NCBI GenBank assembly: GCA_045637425.1
Contig: JAZTZL010000048.1
Location: 10,560-74,559, forward strand
Direction of reading: 5' to 3'
DNA length: 64,000 bases
From: CAJGBR01 sp045637425
GTDB lineage: Bacteria > Bacteroidota > Bacteroidia > Bacteroidales > Rikenellaceae
The notes under the pieces are model-generated. The model was not told the DNA's origin. It did not search any database and saw only the letters and a program-made list of their open reading frames with translations. This document shows positions 62,283 through 64,000 of the stretch, one piece after another (the first letter of the stretch is position 1; the number at the start of each line of letters is the position of its first letter). A program made the position numbers and the translations under genes.

Positions 62283-63470
62283 TTATCCATCAAGATACTT
62301 ATCCTCAATCTTATTCATACGCTCGTTCATTTCATATATCTCACCGTCAATCTTATCAATCATTGCACGAATATCACGGGCATTCTCTTTGCGTAGGTCG
62401 TTCAATATCTCATAATATAGTTGCATTATCGCTTCATTAGGACGCAAACCACTCACATAATCCACAAAGGCATCATTGACCGTATCGGCAGACATTCGTA
62501 GGTGCTTACCTGATGTTGGACAGAAATAATATGGATACTTGCCACCACTTCCACCCGTGCTGAACGCTCCCGTAATAGCGCGACCACAATGTGGGCAAAC
62601 AAGATACTTGCGTAGGTAAAATTCGGGCTTGATTGGCTTGGTAAGTTTGGGCTGTTTCTTGCGTTTGCCGTCCATAATCTCCTGCACGGTGTCAAACAAC
62701 TCCTCCGTAACCAATGGAGTGTGCTGGCCGTCAACAATTACTTCGGGCTCGGTTTTGGTGGCTGGAACTCTGATTTTACCTTTGTAGAATATGTTACGCA
62801 AGAGGTCAAGGAAGGTGCTTTCAGGTATTTCGTGTGCAATCCTTCTGCGGATTGCACACGGAGCCTCCACCCCTTTTGCAACTTCGTGAAAAATAGCACG
62901 AATAAGCGGAGCCTTCTCCTCGTCAATTTCAATAGTCTTGGCAATCGTAATGCCGTTATCATCTGTTATATGGACATTTTTATAACCTCGTGGTGCTTTG
63001 TTTGCCAATCGTCCGGACAAGAGTGTTTCACGCACGCCATCACGAGTTCGTCGGCTAATCTTATTATTCTCCGTATGGGCAGCAGCGCAATAATTGCCCA
63101 ATGATGAAGACCACTCGGTCGCCGAGAAGTCAATCGGGCTTTCAAGGGCATTGAATTCGATACCCCACTCGTCCATAAATATACGCTTAAAAGCATAGGC
63201 AAACTCAGGATTACGAGCAAATCTATCCCAACGCAGGAAAAGTATCATATCAACCTCGTTCTTGTGCGCTTTGCAGTAATCGCGTATTTTCTTCATTTCG
63301 GGTCGGACAAAGTCGTGATGCTTTGCCGAATAATCCTCTTTGTAGCAAGCGATGACGTTATAACTATTTTTATCGCAATGCTGTCTTAACTTTTTCTCTT
63401 GGAAGTCAAGACTTGTGTTAGTTTTCTGCTCGTCCGAACTAACTCTACAATATAATATCACATTCTTCAT
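62283..63470 (-). CDS. Large serine recombinase (element integrase), C-terminally truncated
   Basis: 395 residues from ATG 63470 (MKNVILYCRVSSDEQKTNTS); the open frame to 63494 overlaps the upstream gene more. The resolvase catalytic domain (about 1-145) has the nucleophile Ser in YCRVSSDEQ and arginines in FLRWDRFARNPEFA. The recombinase domain (about 165-260: RAPRGYKNVHI..ISTFL-type) precedes a zinc ribbon CPHCGRAI. It would move the element whose edge lies at tRNA-Leu. The zinc-ribbon partner region and coiled coil lie partly after the stop, so the product may be inactive. Confidence 0.88.
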   Translation of the reverse strand: MKNVILYCRVSSDEQKTNTSLDFQEKKLRQHCDKNSYNVIACYKEDYSAKHHDFVRPEMKKIRDYCKAHKNEVDMILFLRWDRFARNPEFAYAFKRIFMDEWGIEFNALESPIDFSATEWSSSLGNYCAAAHTENNKISRRTRDGVRETLLSGRLANKAPRGYKNVHITDDNGITIAKTIEIDEEKAPLIRAIFHEVAKGVEAPCAIRRRIAHEIPESTFLDLLRNIFYKGKIRVPATKTEPEVIVDGQHTPLVTEELFDTVQEIMDGKRKKQPKLTKPIKPEFYLRKYLVCPHCGRAITGAFSTGGSGGKYPYYFCPTSGKHLRMSADTVNDAFVDYVSGLRPNEAIMQLYYEILNDLRKENARDIRAMIDKIDGEIYEMNERMNKIEDKYLDG

Positions 63471-63609
63471 CTTCAAGTAATTGTTTTTCAGCACTTATTT
63501 GCATTTCGGCGAACAGATACAAAATCTCTCTGACCTTCTTTATATCGTCATTTGATATGTTATAATTGTGTTTTTTAAGTATTTCGTTACATCTTTCCAG
63601 ACTTAACAT
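63445..63609 (-). CDS. Small 54-aa protein overlapping the recombinase start
   Basis: ATG at 63607-63609, TAG at 63445-63447; it encodes MLSLERCNEILKKHNYNISN followed by DDIKKVREILYLFAEMQISA and an acidic tail, a compact helical protein. It overlaps the recombinase start by 26 bp in another frame, so translation is likely coupled. Small genes of this size and composition commonly precede serine recombinases in Bacteroidetes elements; a role as directionality or accessory factor is only a guess. Confidence 0.6.
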   Translation of the reverse strand: MLSLERCNEILKKHNYNISNDDIKKVREILYLFAEMQISAEKQLLEDEECDIIL

Positions 63610-63850
63610 TTTTATAATTAGTATTATAGCCCCACTACGGGGTTATGCTGCCCTTCGCCTCCCGCTACGGTCAATTGAGCGGGACTTCTGGTCGGCAAGG
63701 CACACAGCAACCTTTGCGCTCTGGGCGCAGTTAGCCTATGTTACTTCATCGTCGTATGTATTTTTTGATTATTTTGAAAGACATCGGTTCCTGCTAAAGA
63801 ATCGAAGTAGTGCAAATATACAAATCTATTTTGACAATTCCAAATAATTT
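63610..63850. other. Non-coding GC-rich patch upstream of the element genes
   Basis: The patch 63630-63730 is more GC-rich than its surroundings and carries short inverted repeats (GCCCCACTACGGGG, and CCCGCT/AGCGGG arms around TCAATTG). A plus-strand open frame crosses it but has no protein-like character. Such patches are common between genes of Bacteroides conjugative elements. Confidence 0.35.
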
Positions 63851-63914
63851 TAATAATTCTACATAAATTTATAAAATTTTTATATTGAATTTATTTAGTC
63901 CATTCACTAAATCT

Positions 63915-63936
63915 CTTAATGTTATATAACATTAAG
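63915..63936. repeat. Perfect 22-bp AT-rich palindrome
   Basis: CTTAATGTTAT (63915-63925) is followed directly by its reverse complement. It lies in a very AT-rich stretch (63850-64000) with no gene. A second inverted repeat TCCATA..TATGGA (63961-63979), followed by T8, looks like a weak plus-strand terminator. The palindrome could be an operator for a dimeric regulator. Confidence 0.45.
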
Positions 63937-64000
63937 ACTTACAACAATTTATAGAATTTATCCATAAATTATCTATGGATATTTTTTTTGTAAATCCTAT

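Noticed and set aside
63566..63847. Plus-strand 93-aa open frame
   Set aside because: Low-complexity, antisense to the 54-aa gene at its start, and without protein-like character; the minus-strand gene explains the region better.
1..64000. CRISPR arrays, rRNA operons or an origin of replication
   Set aside because: No regularly spaced direct repeats, rRNA sequence or dnaA-box cluster was seen.

Overview
The window looks like a chromosomal segment of a gut-type Bacteroidales bacterium. Evidence: promoters of the Bacteroides form (TTTG, 19-20 bp, TANNTTTG) recur throughout. There is also a SusD lipoprotein, a YncE/BtuG-like surface lipoprotein with DUF4465 and Ig-like partners, an S46 dipeptidyl-peptidase, GSCFA, DUF4251 and DUF2752 proteins, and a succinate-to-propionate gene set. 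The genus cannot be fixed from the sequence alone. Base composition is moderate, with AT-rich patches in accessory stretches. Most genes are ordinary housekeeping genes in short operons.

Layout. 1-4910: a minus-strand operon behind a cobalamin riboswitch and a clear promoter. It encodes an unrecognised 175-aa protein, a DUF4988/DUF4465 lipoprotein (BtuH-like), an Ig/PKD-like lipoprotein and a YncE/BtuG-like lipoprotein cut by the window start. 5030-5460: a gene relic and tRNA-Val copy 1. 5458-15250: YbhN-type membrane protein, ACT-like protein, TPM protein, DUF4251 protein, BtuB-like TonB-dependent receptor, recX-prmC, ribD-rsmE and a two-gene chromate transporter. 15247-28096: lepA, a tripartite RND efflux operon, a SulP transporter, manA with a dCMP deaminase, and two M23 peptidases. 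28211-38552: alaS, gpmI, glpK-glpF, a SIMPL protein, fba, mqnA and corA. 38597-40146: a frameshifted, partnerless SusD gene. 40352-44378: a Na+-pumping methylmalonyl-CoA decarboxylase operon with the epimerase. 44602-51341: DPP7-like peptidase, DUF2752 protein, ispE, GSCFA protein, zinc-ribbon membrane protein, flippase and OsmC. 51481-52741: tRNA-Val copy 2, a small AT-rich DUF1643 island and a 174-nt rod-like RNA candidate. 52811-61588: mutB-mutA, smpB, an FKBP lipoprotein, ilvE and metG. 61851-64000: tRNA-Leu followed by the edge of a mobile element with a serine recombinase and a 54-aa upstream gene.

How the parts fit together. The riboswitch operon is predicted to capture B12 at the cell surface. 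The B12-dependent methylmalonyl-CoA mutase (mutAB), the epimerase and the decarboxylase convert succinyl-CoA to propionyl-CoA while exporting Na+. The window therefore contains both a B12 capture system and its main metabolic client. The TonB-dependent receptor at 9030 is BtuB-like but is not behind the riboswitch.

The main oddities are three interrupted genes. An in-frame TGA lies 33 codons before the natural end of the DUF4465 protein. A one-base frameshift splits the SusD gene. An in-frame TAA splits the serine recombinase next to tRNA-Leu. Other points of interest are the unknown 175-aa first gene of the B12 operon, the rod-like RNA at 52568-52741, a near-identical duplicated tRNA-Val/promoter cassette 46 kb apart, a palindromic divergent promoter at 48063-48080, and a probable leaderless promoter for the TonB-dependent receptor.
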